From Aliivibrio finisterrensis_A (GTDB lineage: Bacteria > Pseudomonadota > Gammaproteobacteria > Enterobacterales > Vibrionaceae), in assembly GCF_004167675.1 (NCBI RefSeq), contig NZ_SEZQ01000006.1: 64,000 bases of DNA; one strand, 5' to 3'. Shown here in pieces: positions 16,678 through 25,995 of this stretch; position 1 is the first letter of the stretch, and every line of letters begins with the position of its first letter. The translations under genes were made by a program, and so were the position numbers. The notes below the pieces were generated by a model, which made no database searches, was not told where the DNA came from, and saw only the letters and a program-made list of their open reading frames with translations.

Positions 16678-18471
16678 TTAACTTTGAATTGATCCATATA
16701 GCGTTTGATACAGTCCTTGCTGTGTAACCAGTTCATGGTGTGTGCCAGATTGAGATACTTTACCATCGTTCAGCACATAAATAGTATCTGCTTGTTTTAC
16801 TGCACTTAAACGATGCGCCACAATTAAGGTGGTTCGTCCAACTAAGAAGTTACTTAATGCTTTGTGCAATGCAGCTTCTGTTGCGGTATCTAAAGCAGAT
16901 GTCGCTTCGTCTAAAATAACAAATTTTGGATCAGTTAATACCATTCTAGCAATGGCTAAACGTTGTCTTTGACCACCAGATAATTTTACGCCTTGACGAC
17001 CAATTTGGGTTTCTAATCCATCAGTTAATTGGATTACGACATCTTGCAGTTGGGCTACATCAAGCGCATTCCATAGTGCATCATCTGAATAATCTGAACC
17101 TAGTGTTAGATTATGCCTTAATGTATCGTTAAATAGTATAGGTTGTTGTAATACCACCGAGATTTGATTGCGAATTTTTTCAAATCCAACGTCTTGTGTA
17201 TTGTGACCATTAAATAATATTTCACCATTAGTAGGTCGATATAACCCTAATAGTAGCTGAATTAATGTTGATTTACCGCCACCACTGGCACCGACAAGGG
17301 CAACTTTCTCACCGCCACGAATGGTTAATGATAAATTATCTAAAACCTGTCGTTCCTCGTTATAGCTAAAATTAATATTGTTAATTTGTATTTCAGTTGC
17401 ACTATTTGTAGCAAATGGGTTAATTGTAGATTCTACTTTTGGCTCTTCATCTATGTGTAATAAATGATTGATACGCTTTAGCGCCGCCGAGGCTCCATAC
17501 CAAGAAAATTGAATACTTAATAATTCTTGTATTGGCGAAAGCATTACCCAAAGATAGCTAAATATGGCAAACATTTGACCAATACTTAAATCACTAAGCA
17601 CTACCATGATCATGGCTGCGGCTCTAAATAATTCAAAACCGAGTAAAAATAGAAGAAAGGAGAGCCGTCCAGCTGCTTCAGACTGCCATGTAAATTGGTC
17701 GGCACTGTGTCTTATGTCATCGGCTTGGTTTTTTAATTGGTCCAAAAATGCACGTTCACGGTTTGATGCACGTAATTGATAAATTCCATCTAAGGTTTCA
17801 ATTAAGCGTGTTTGAAAACGTTCATAAGACTGGTTCTCTTTTCTTTTAAGATCTTTTACCCGGTTACCTAATTTTCGAGAGAAGTAGATAACGATAGGGT
17901 TTACTAAAAGAATAAATAAACCAAGTTGCCAATTAATCCAAAGAAGGACGCCAGCTGTGCCAATGACGGTTAAAAAAGAGACAATAAAACGACTTAATGT
18001 TGGGCCAAGGAACTTATCGATCGTATCTATGTCTGTAATAATATGAGAGTTAATACCACCGCTACCGCGTGATTCGTATTCTTTCATACTGATGCGGCTT
18101 AATTTATCGAGTAACTGAAGTCGTATTTGATAGGTAATAGTTTTGGACACTAAGCTAAATTGTCGGCCTTGATAGATATTGAGAACCTGGCTGACAATGC
18201 GCATTAAAATGACCATGACGAGGACTAATAGGATATAACCTATAGGACCTTGCCAATGGGTAGGCAGCATTACATTTAATAGTTCAACACCCGTTGACGG
18301 TTTGTGTAATAACACTTCATCTACCATCAATGGCATGAGTAATGGGATAGGTACACTGATAAGCGTCGCGACAATGGCGATGATATTTGCTACAACCAAA
18401 CGGCTTTTATAGGTTTTTGCTTGCCTAAATAGCCAATTCCAGTTAATTGTAGGGAGAGTAGTATTGCGCAT
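16678..18471 (-). CDS. ABC exporter, fused permease and ATPase (ABCB/MsbA-like)
   Basis: About 597 residues: six membrane segments in the first ~320 residues, then a nucleotide-binding domain with Walker A GASGGGKST, signature LSGGQRQRLAIARMV, Walker B FVILDEATSALD and the H-loop histidine in IVAHRLS. It is a half-transporter that should work as a dimer; the substrate (lipid, peptide or drug) is not known. The start is placed at ATG 18471 (MRNTTLPT) after AGGAATC; the upstream ATG at 18510 would add 13 residues and cannot be excluded. Its position 17 bases before letA is suggestive of envelope lipid traffic, an inference only. Confidence 0.82.
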   Translation of the reverse strand: MRNTTLPTINWNWLFRQAKTYKSRLVVANIIAIVATLISVPIPLLMPLMVDEVLLHKPSTGVELLNVMLPTHWQGPIGYILLVLVMVILMRIVSQVLNIYQGRQFSLVSKTITYQIRLQLLDKLSRISMKEYESRGSGGINSHIITDIDTIDKFLGPTLSRFIVSFLTVIGTAGVLLWINWQLGLFILLVNPIVIYFSRKLGNRVKDLKRKENQSYERFQTRLIETLDGIYQLRASNRERAFLDQLKNQADDIRHSADQFTWQSEAAGRLSFLLFLLGFELFRAAAMIMVVLSDLSIGQMFAIFSYLWVMLSPIQELLSIQFSWYGASAALKRINHLLHIDEEPKVESTINPFATNSATEIQINNINFSYNEERQVLDNLSLTIRGGEKVALVGASGGGKSTLIQLLLGLYRPTNGEILFNGHNTQDVGFEKIRNQISVVLQQPILFNDTLRHNLTLGSDYSDDALWNALDVAQLQDVVIQLTDGLETQIGRQGVKLSGGQRQRLAIARMVLTDPKFVILDEATSALDTATEAALHKALSNFLVGRTTLIVAHRLSAVKQADTIYVLNDGKVSQSGTHHELVTQQGLYQTLYGSIQS

Positions 18472-18568
18472 GGTGAGAATGATTCCTATTATTATCTTTT
18501 CCATCGGCATTGTACTCAGTATAAATAGAGTCGCAAGTGATTGGTATAAATAGAGGAAAAATATAAAG

Positions 18569-19021
18569 ATGGAATTGAAGCATTACGAGCGATTAACACA
18601 GCAAGCGATAGGCTTGATTGATGGTGAAACGGATTTTATCGCTAACCTAGCAAACCTTAGTGCGTTATTAAATATGGAACTGGACGACATTAATTGGGTA
18701 GGTTTTTATCTATTTAAAGAAAATGAGTTAGTCTTAGGCCCATTTCAAGGTAAACCCGCTTGCATTCGAATTAGTGTAGGGAAGGGAGTGTGCGGTACTG
18801 CTTTTGCTACAGAAACCGTCCAACGTATTGATGATGTTCATCAATTTTCTGGCCATATTGCTTGTGACGCAGAAAGTAATTCTGAAATCGTGATCCCATT
18901 TTATAGAAATGGCGTATTGACTGGAGTATTGGATATAGATAGTCCAAATATTGCACGATTTAGCGAAATTGATGAAAAAGGTCTGGTTGATTTCATGAAA
19001 GAAGCAGAAAAGAGACTTTAA
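18569..19021 (+). CDS. msrC: Free methionine-(R)-sulfoxide reductase (GAF domain)
   Basis: 150 residues, a single GAF domain of the fRMsr/YebR type. It reduces free L-methionine-(R)-sulfoxide with thioredoxin. Cysteines C65, C75 and C99 keep the 10- and 24-residue spacing of the catalytic C84, C94 and C118 in E. coli. The EIVIPFYRNGVLTGVLDID segment closes the GAF fold. It diverges from the ABC-letAB operon and precedes proQ, as in E. coli. Confidence 0.93.
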   Translation: MELKHYERLTQQAIGLIDGETDFIANLANLSALLNMELDDINWVGFYLFKENELVLGPFQGKPACIRISVGKGVCGTAFATETVQRIDDVHQFSGHIACDAESNSEIVIPFYRNGVLTGVLDIDSPNIARFSEIDEKGLVDFMKEAEKRL

Positions 19022-19126
19022 TTGTCTTTCAGTAGTGGTTTTTCACGCTTAAGTATCTATAATAGCGGAATATCTTTACTAGAAATAAACCGAAATACGG
19101 CTTGAACCGTACTATCAGGAAACTAC

Positions 19127-19756
19127 ATGGAAAACTCTGAAAAATTAGCGAACAGCAAAGAAGTAATTGCATACATTGCTGAGCGTTTCCCGAAATGCTT
19201 TATTTTAGAAGGCGAAGCTAAACCTCTTAAAATTGGTATCTTCCAAGATCTAGCTGAGCGTTTAAGCGATGACCCTAAAGTAAGTAAAACTCAGCTACGT
19301 GCTGGTTTACGTCAATACACATCTTCTTGGCGTTACCTACACGGTGTTAAGCCGGGCGCATCTCGTGTTGATTTAGATGGTAACCCTTGTGGTGAACTAG
19401 AAGAAGAGCACATTGAACACGCTAAAGCTACTTTAGATGAGAGCAAATCAAAAGTTGCTGCTCGTCGTAAAGAACAAGCTAAAAAAGCAAGAGAAGAAGC
19501 AAAAGCTAAGAAAACAGCTCGTGCTGCTACTCCACCTAAGCGTCGTCCTCAACCAGCTGCTGCTAAGAAAGTAGAAAAGCCAGTTGAAACTCGTGCTCTA
19601 AACGCAGATGAAGTTACTGTTGGTAATAACGTAAGCGTTAACATGGGTAAAGGTAATATGCCTGCGACAATCGTTGAAATTAACAAGGATGATGTACGAA
19701 TTCGCTTATCAAACGGCCTTCAAATGGTTGTTAAAGCGGAGAATCTTCGTTCATAA
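19127..19756 (+). CDS. proQ: RNA chaperone ProQ
   Basis: 209 residues. The N-terminal FinO/ProQ domain (about 1-120; AERFPKCF, QLRAGLRQYTSSWRYL) binds structured small RNAs and mRNA 3' ends. A basic Lys/Ala/Arg-rich linker runs about 120-165, and the C-terminal Tudor-like domain (about 170-209, GNNVSVNMG to the end) is complete. It starts 17 bases ahead of prc; the proQ-prc pair is conserved in gammaproteobacteria and is probably one operon. Confidence 0.95.
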   Translation: MENSEKLANSKEVIAYIAERFPKCFILEGEAKPLKIGIFQDLAERLSDDPKVSKTQLRAGLRQYTSSWRYLHGVKPGASRVDLDGNPCGELEEEHIEHAKATLDESKSKVAARRKEQAKKAREEAKAKKTARAATPPKRRPQPAAAKKVEKPVETRALNADEVTVGNNVSVNMGKGNMPATIVEINKDDVRIRLSNGLQMVVKAENLRS

Positions 19757-19773
19757 AGGAGCACTCCCGACGC

Positions 19774-21792
19774 ATGAATTGTCGATTAAGAGTCTCGCTG
19801 ATTGCTGCTGGCGTTATGCTAGCAGCTTCTGCGCACGCACTTGAAGCTAAGGTATTAGACGCCAAGTATTCTGAAACTGACTTACCAGTATTAACCGCAG
19901 AAACACAGCATGCTACTGCTAGTAAGCGTGTTACTTCTCGCTTTACGCGTTCTCATTATAAGCATTTCTCATTAGATGATGACTTTTCAGTTGCCATTTA
20001 TGAGCGATACTTAGACATGCTTGATTATAATAGAAATATTTTCACTCAAGCTGATCTTTCTTCATTCGCCCCGTTATCAACTAAGTTAGACGATCAATTA
20101 AAGATTGGGGACTCCCAAGCGGCTTTTGATATCTATAATTTATCATTGAAGCGTCGTTTTGAGCGTTATGTCTACGCACTTTCTCTTTTAGATAAAGAGT
20201 TTGATTATACGATTGATGAATCTCTTGAGTTAGATCGCTCTGAAGCGGCTTGGCCAAAAGATGAAGCTGAGTTAAATGAACTGTGGCGTAAACGTGTTAA
20301 ATATGATGCTCTAAACTTGTCAATGACAGGGAAAGATTGGCCTGAAATTCAAAAGATGCTAGGCAAGCGTTATAATAATGCACTTAAGCGTTTGACTCAG
20401 AGCCATAATGAAGATGCGTTCCAACTTTACATTAACGCGTTTGCACGTGAAGTTGATCCTCATACCAGTTATCTATCGCCACGTAATGCTGAGCAATTCC
20501 AATCAGAAATGAATCTTTCATTAGAAGGGATTGGTGCGGTATTACAAGCAACCGATGATTACACCGTAATTCGTTCATTAGTTGCTGGTGGACCAGCATT
20601 AACAAGTAAACAACTTTCTGAAGGCGACCGAATTATCGGTGTTGGTCAAGATGGTGAAAAAATTGTTGATGTGATTGGATGGCGTTTAGATGACGTTGTT
20701 CAACTTATCAAAGGACCAAAAGGGACAAAAGTGAACCTTGAGATCTTGCCAGAAGGTAAAGATTCAAAAAGTCACACTGTCACAATTGTTCGAGATAAGA
20801 TCCGCTTAGAAGATAGAGCAGTAAAATCTGAAGTGATTGAGCAAGATGGCAAGAAAGTTGGGGTATTAGAAGTACCTAGTTTCTATGTCGGTTTAGCTGA
20901 AGATACGAAAAAACAGATTGATGAGCTGAAAAAACAAGATATTAGCGGCATTATTGTTGATTTACGTAACAATGGTGGTGGTGCATTAACGGAAGCTACG
21001 GCATTATCTGGATTATTTATTACTGGCGGCCCAGTAGTTCAAGTTCGTGATAGTTACGGTCGAGTAAATGTGAATGCTGATACTGATGGTGAGATCTCTT
21101 ATACTGGTCCGATGACAGTATTAGTGAATCGCTACAGTGCATCTGCTTCTGAAATTTTTGCTGCAGCAATGCAAGATTATGGCCGTGCTGTAATCTTAGG
21201 TGAAAATTCCTTTGGTAAAGGAACGGTTCAACAACATAGATCGTTAAATCATATTTATGATCTTTTTGATAAACCGCTTGGTCATGTTCAATACACGATC
21301 CAAAAATTCTATCGAATTAATGGTGGTAGTACGCAAAATCTAGGTGTTGTGCCTGATATTGCATTCCCTACAGCGATTGATCCAAAAGAAACGGGTGAAA
21401 GTGTTGAGGATAATGCTCTTCCTTGGGACAGCATCAAAGCTGCCGAGTATGCACAAACCAATCAGATTAAAAATACGATTGAACCATTAGCGAAAAAGCA
21501 TGTGGAACGAATTAAAACGGATGAAGAATTTGGTTTTATTCAGGAAGACATTGCTCGCTATCAAGCAGAAAAAGACATCACAACGATTTCATTGAATAAA
21601 AAAGTTCGTGAGAAAGAAGGTGATGAAGCAGATGAACGCCGTCTTAAACGAGTGAATGAGAGACAAAAACTTCTGAAAGAAGAAGAATTTAAAACTCTTG
21701 ATGATATTCCAAAAGACTATGAAGTTCCTGATGCGTATCTTGATGAAGCCGTCGCAATTACAATTGATTTGGCGTTAATGAATCAAAAATAA
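19774..21792 (+). CDS. prc: Tail-specific (C-terminal processing) periplasmic protease Prc
   Basis: 672 residues. Signal peptide at about 1-22 (AAGVMLAASAHA). The PDZ domain lies around 240-325 (EGIGAVLQ, GDRIIGVG), followed by the S41 serine-lysine catalytic core: the nucleophile is in NRYSASASEIF and the lysine in SFGKGTVQQ. The C-terminal DUF3340 region ends the protein. Prc trims proteins such as FtsI and MepS and degrades SsrA-tagged periplasmic substrates. A strong terminator follows. Confidence 0.95.
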   Translation: MNCRLRVSLIAAGVMLAASAHALEAKVLDAKYSETDLPVLTAETQHATASKRVTSRFTRSHYKHFSLDDDFSVAIYERYLDMLDYNRNIFTQADLSSFAPLSTKLDDQLKIGDSQAAFDIYNLSLKRRFERYVYALSLLDKEFDYTIDESLELDRSEAAWPKDEAELNELWRKRVKYDALNLSMTGKDWPEIQKMLGKRYNNALKRLTQSHNEDAFQLYINAFAREVDPHTSYLSPRNAEQFQSEMNLSLEGIGAVLQATDDYTVIRSLVAGGPALTSKQLSEGDRIIGVGQDGEKIVDVIGWRLDDVVQLIKGPKGTKVNLEILPEGKDSKSHTVTIVRDKIRLEDRAVKSEVIEQDGKKVGVLEVPSFYVGLAEDTKKQIDELKKQDISGIIVDLRNNGGGALTEATALSGLFITGGPVVQVRDSYGRVNVNADTDGEISYTGPMTVLVNRYSASASEIFAAAMQDYGRAVILGENSFGKGTVQQHRSLNHIYDLFDKPLGHVQYTIQKFYRINGGSTQNLGVVPDIAFPTAIDPKETGESVEDNALPWDSIKAAEYAQTNQIKNTIEPLAKKHVERIKTDEEFGFIQEDIARYQAEKDITTISLNKKVREKEGDEADERRLKRVNERQKLLKEEEFKTLDDIPKDYEVPDAYLDEAVAITIDLALMNQK

Positions 21793-21825
21793 TGTGTTAA
21801 TAAGTAATATTTATTAGCCATCTTA

Positions 21826-21858
21826 AACAGAAATCTATTTGGATTTCTGTTTTTTTTT
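21826..21858 (+). terminator. Terminator after prc
   Basis: AACAGAAATC (21826-21835) pairs with GATTTCTGTT (21842-21851) and a T run follows. Confidence 0.88.
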
Positions 21859-22071
21859 GCCTAAATAAAAGCAAAGTATGGTTTTTCATCTAGGCTTATA
21901 TTATGCCAATCAAAATAATACTAATCTTGATATCTAGTTAAGTCTTCTTTTTTATTGCCGATTTTTACTACGAAGTATTAGTGAGCAGATTTTCCGTTTG
22001 GTGTTATGCAAGTATTCATTCACAGGTTGTACCGATGTTGAATACTAAATTAGTATGAAATGGAGCATTGT

Positions 22072-22740
22072 ATGAAAACAATAATTGTATTTTTCATTTT
22101 ATTTTCTGTTACGTCTTTTGCTTCAAATGAAAGCATGACAATAGAAGAACGTAGGTCACTGACTTATTTTTCAAATCCTTTTTTAATTGGTGATTGGTAT
22201 TTCTTTAAGCCTGCACATGTAGAAAATGATTATGATGTTTTACATATATCTTTAAGTTCAAATAATAAATTTCGTATTGAAATGATAGAGATGGCATCGA
22301 ATACGGCGGAAGAGTGGGAAGGACGTTTTGAGATCTCCCAAGACAGTATTCGTTTTGACGGAAATGAAGATGAGTCTCAAATTTATCATTATCAAGTCAG
22401 CCATAATAGACTTTATCTTAATGGGGTTGAATTTTTTAAGGTAGTACCTGAACGCATTATCGGTTCTTGGAATTCTGAATTGGTGTCAGGTGAAGATATT
22501 ATGGCGAGTAATGTGAAATCGTTAAACTTAAAGTTACGTTCTGATTTTATATTTTCACTTGAAGTGATCTCACACACCGGAAAATCGAATCATCATATTG
22601 GCTACTATTATTTTGAGAATAATGATTTAGTTTTACTTTATGAAGAGGGTGAACAAGAATCAACGTTTCATATAAAGGAAGATCTACTCGAGATTAAAAA
22701 TGAACAGTTTGATATGTACGCATTATTAGTAAGACAGTGA
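22072..22740 (+). CDS. Exported protein with two tandem lipocalin-like repeats, unknown function
   Basis: 222 residues, not recognised by family. Signal peptide at 1-18 (IIVFFILFSVTSFA). The mature protein looks duplicated: LIGDWYFF...HISLSSNNKFRIEM...EGRFEIS...SQIYHYQVSHNRLYLNG and then IIGSWNSE...NLKLRSDFIFSLEV...IGYYYFENN...STFHIKEDLLEIKN. Each copy opens with a GxW motif and continues as beta strands, as in small lipocalin-like beta-barrel domains. The start is ATG 22072 because GGAG at 22061-22064 fits as its RBS; the earlier ATG at 22060 overlaps that RBS. Confidence 0.65.
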   Translation: MKTIIVFFILFSVTSFASNESMTIEERRSLTYFSNPFLIGDWYFFKPAHVENDYDVLHISLSSNNKFRIEMIEMASNTAEEWEGRFEISQDSIRFDGNEDESQIYHYQVSHNRLYLNGVEFFKVVPERIIGSWNSELVSGEDIMASNVKSLNLKLRSDFIFSLEVISHTGKSNHHIGYYYFENNDLVLLYEEGEQESTFHIKEDLLEIKNEQFDMYALLVRQ

Positions 22741-22898
22741 ATTATAAATGAAAGAATAATGTGACTCTAAGGATAGAAATATGAGACTAAAACTCTTTTT
22801 ATTAACAAATCTATTAGATCTTATGCGAGAATAAGAGGGTTAACTAGTAACTATCACTCATCCTGTTTTTAAAGTGATAGACATCATAAGGATATATT

Positions 22899-25502
22899 AT
22901 GAGCCAACAACCTCAGGCTAAATTTCGCAGTGATTACCAATCTCCAGAATTCACCATTTCAGATATCGATTTAGTTTTTGATCTTGATGATACAAAAACA
23001 TTTATTTCCGCGACTTCAAAAGTACAACAACTAAAACAGTCAACTGATCTTCTTCTTGAAGGGGAAGGGATGACATTGACGTCTCTGAAAATAAATGATG
23101 TTGAGCATAAAGATTATACGTTAACAGATACACAGTTAACCATTCATAATGTAAGTGGTGATTTTACGCTTACCATTGTGACCGAAGTGAATCCACAAGA
23201 AAACACAGCCCTTGAAGGTTTGTATAAATCAGGCGATGGTTTCTGTACTCAATGTGAAGCAGAGGGTTTCCGTCGTATTACTTATTATCTTGATCGCCCT
23301 GATGTATTAGCGCGTTTCACAACAAAAGTGATTGCAGATAAAGAGGCTTACCCACATCTTTTAAGTAATGGTAACCGTATTAGCCAAGGTGATCTTGATG
23401 GTGGAAAACATTTCGTTCACTGGCAGGATCCATTCCCAAAACCAGCGTATCTTTTTGCATTAGTTGCAGGTAGTTTTGATGTATTAACAGATACTTACAA
23501 GACAAAGTCAGGCCGAGATGTGGCTCTTGAAATTTATGTCGACCAAGGTAATTTGGATCGTACTCCTCATGCAATGACTTCGTTAATTAACTCGATGAAG
23601 TGGGATGAAGATCGTTTTGATCTTGAATACGATCTTGATATCTACATGATCGTAGCGGTTGATTTCTTTAACATGGGTGCAATGGAAAACAAAGGCTTAA
23701 ACGTCTTTAACTCTAAGTTTGTATTAGCAAAACAAGAAACAGCAACAGACACTGATTATCTAGGTATTGAAGCGGTAATCGGCCATGAATATTTCCATAA
23801 CTGGACTGGTAACCGTGTTACTTGTCGTGATTGGTTCCAACTAAGTTTGAAAGAAGGTTTAACGGTTTTTCGTGATCAGGAGTTCTCTTCAGATCTAGGT
23901 TCTCGTTCAGTAAATCGAATTAATAATGTTCGTATTATGCGTGGCCCACAGTTTGCTGAAGACGCAAGCCCAATGGCACATCCAATTCGTCCAGAAAAAG
24001 TAATAGAAATGAATAACTTCTACACGCTTACGGTGTATGAAAAGGGCAGTGAAGTTATTCGTATGATGCATACCTTATTAGGTGAAGTGAATTTCCAAAA
24101 AGGGATGAAACTCTACTTTGAGCGTCATGATGGCACAGCAGCAACGTGTGAAGACTTTGTTTTGGCCATGGAAGATGCATCAGGCGTCGATCTTACTCAA
24201 TTCCGTCGTTGGTACAGTCAATCGGGTACGCCGACATTATCGGTAGTTTCTTCTTATGATGAATCAACTCAAGAATTCACCTTGATCGTTAAACAACAGA
24301 CTCCAGCAACAGAAGATCAAACTGAAAAGTTGCCATTGCATATTCCATTGGATATTGAGTTATATGGTCAAGATGGAGCGATTATTGAGTTACGTTGTAA
24401 CAATGAAAAGATTGATAACGTACTTAACATTAGACAAGAAGAACAGACATTTGTATTCCAGCAAGTTTCTGAAAAACCAGTTATTTCTTTACTTCGAGAG
24501 TTCTCTGCACCAGTTAAATTAAACTATGCGTACTCAGATGAAGAGTTGATTTTCCTGATGGTTCATGCACAAAATGACTTTGCTCGTTGGGATGCCGGCC
24601 AAATGTTATTGGCGAATTATATTCGTACAAATATTACTAATGTACAAAATGGTCAAGCACTTGAATTACCAGAAGCGGTAGTCGATGCTTTCCGTGGCGT
24701 ATTGCTCAATGTCGATCTAGAGCAAGCATTTATTGCTGAGATGTTTGTGTTACCAAACCATAACGAGATCACTGGTTGGTTTGATACTGTCGATGTGGAC
24801 GCGATTGATAAAGCACTTGGTTTTATTAAACAGACATTGGCCGCAGAACTTAAAGACGAGTTTTCTGCTACATATCATAGCCTAAAGCAGGGGGATTACT
24901 CGGTTGATCATGATGCGATTGGTAAGCGTGCATTGCGTAATTGCGCATTAAGTTATTTAGCAAAAACAGACATTGGTGAGACGTTAGTTCAAGCGCAATA
25001 TCAAACTGCAGATAACATGACCGATACTATGGCAGCGATGGTTTCTGCTAATTCAGCAGAGCTTTCTATTCGCGAAGTGTTGATGAATGACTTCAGTGAA
25101 AAATGGTCTCATGACGGCTTAGTTATGGATAAGTGGTTTATTTTACAGGGCTCAAACCCAAGTGTAGGTGCTTTATCTACGATTAAAGAGACGATGAATC
25201 ACAAAGCGTTTAGCTTGAAAAACCCAAACCGTATTCGTAGCTTGATCGGTTCATTTGCTGCCAACAATGCTGTTAACTTCCATTCTAAATCTGGTGAAGG
25301 TTATGCTTTCTTAGGTGATATCTTACTGGAATTAAACGAAAGTAACCCACAAGTGGCTTCTCGTTTAATTGACCCATTATTGAAATTTAAGAAGTACGAC
25401 AGTGATCGTCAGGATCTAATGAAAGCTCAACTTCAACGTTTGGCTGATCTTGATAACTTAGCTAAAGATCTGTTTGAGAAGGTAACCAAAGCATTAGCCT
25501 AA
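22899..25502 (+). CDS. pepN: Aminopeptidase N (M1 family)
   Basis: 867 residues (E. coli 870). Zinc gluzincin motif GHEYFHNWTGNRVTCRDW with HExxH near residue 297 and the third ligand Glu in LSLKEGLTVFRD; exopeptidase motif GAMENKGLN; catalytic Tyr region TLTVYEKGSEV. The C-terminal helical DUF3458 region is complete. The enzyme removes N-terminal amino acids from peptides in the cytosol. Terminated at 25534-25565. Confidence 0.96.
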   Translation: MSQQPQAKFRSDYQSPEFTISDIDLVFDLDDTKTFISATSKVQQLKQSTDLLLEGEGMTLTSLKINDVEHKDYTLTDTQLTIHNVSGDFTLTIVTEVNPQENTALEGLYKSGDGFCTQCEAEGFRRITYYLDRPDVLARFTTKVIADKEAYPHLLSNGNRISQGDLDGGKHFVHWQDPFPKPAYLFALVAGSFDVLTDTYKTKSGRDVALEIYVDQGNLDRTPHAMTSLINSMKWDEDRFDLEYDLDIYMIVAVDFFNMGAMENKGLNVFNSKFVLAKQETATDTDYLGIEAVIGHEYFHNWTGNRVTCRDWFQLSLKEGLTVFRDQEFSSDLGSRSVNRINNVRIMRGPQFAEDASPMAHPIRPEKVIEMNNFYTLTVYEKGSEVIRMMHTLLGEVNFQKGMKLYFERHDGTAATCEDFVLAMEDASGVDLTQFRRWYSQSGTPTLSVVSSYDESTQEFTLIVKQQTPATEDQTEKLPLHIPLDIELYGQDGAIIELRCNNEKIDNVLNIRQEEQTFVFQQVSEKPVISLLREFSAPVKLNYAYSDEELIFLMVHAQNDFARWDAGQMLLANYIRTNITNVQNGQALELPEAVVDAFRGVLLNVDLEQAFIAEMFVLPNHNEITGWFDTVDVDAIDKALGFIKQTLAAELKDEFSATYHSLKQGDYSVDHDAIGKRALRNCALSYLAKTDIGETLVQAQYQTADNMTDTMAAMVSANSAELSIREVLMNDFSEKWSHDGLVMDKWFILQGSNPSVGALSTIKETMNHKAFSLKNPNRIRSLIGSFAANNAVNFHSKSGEGYAFLGDILLELNESNPQVASRLIDPLLKFKKYDSDRQDLMKAQLQRLADLDNLAKDLFEKVTKALA

Positions 25503-25533
25503 ATATGCTGAGTTTATCGTTATAGTGAAATCA

Positions 25534-25565
25534 AAATGGTCAGTTTTTTACTGGCCATTTTTTTA
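25534..25565 (+). terminator. Terminator after pepN
   Basis: AAATGG(T)CAGT pairs with ACTGGCCATTT, followed by a T run. Confidence 0.82.
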
Positions 25566-25611
25566 TTTCAGCGCCACAATATGCACTTCAATTATTAAAG
25601 ATATTAAGTAA

Positions 25612-25836
25612 ATGAACAAATTTTATTATTTTAGAATGAATGTGAGCTATCAGGCCTTTTTAAGTCATTATTCAGGTGTTGCAAGTACTGTTATGGTAAT
25701 GACAGAGCAGGGACTAAAGCTGCAATTACCTGCATCTCGATTCCGTTCATTTTTAACTCAATTAGGCGTTAAAGGTCGCTTTCGTTTAACGGTTGATCAA
25801 AATAATCGTTTTGTAAATCTTGAGCAAGTAGGATAA
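25612..25836 (+). CDS. DUF2835 family small protein
   Basis: 74 residues, one DUF2835 domain: FYYFRMNVSYQAFLSHYSGV, then LKLQLPASRFRSFLT and GRFRLTVDQNNRF. The family is widespread in gammaproteobacteria and has no assigned function. It probably folds as a small beta-rich PilZ-like barrel, which is a guess from strand pattern. It sits alone between pepN and the glutamate dehydrogenase gene. Confidence 0.85.
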   Translation: MNKFYYFRMNVSYQAFLSHYSGVASTVMVMTEQGLKLQLPASRFRSFLTQLGVKGRFRLTVDQNNRFVNLEQVG

Positions 25837-25995
25837 ACCTCTACCTTAATCACATTTCTAACTATAAAGCATCTAGCACGTAAAAAAGTCATAACGTTTC
25901 TGCCATATAATCCTTACAATGTAAGGTGCGTGGGCAGTTTCAACTGCTACACTATATAAATAATTCTAAATCATAAGAAACGGAGCATTCGCTTT

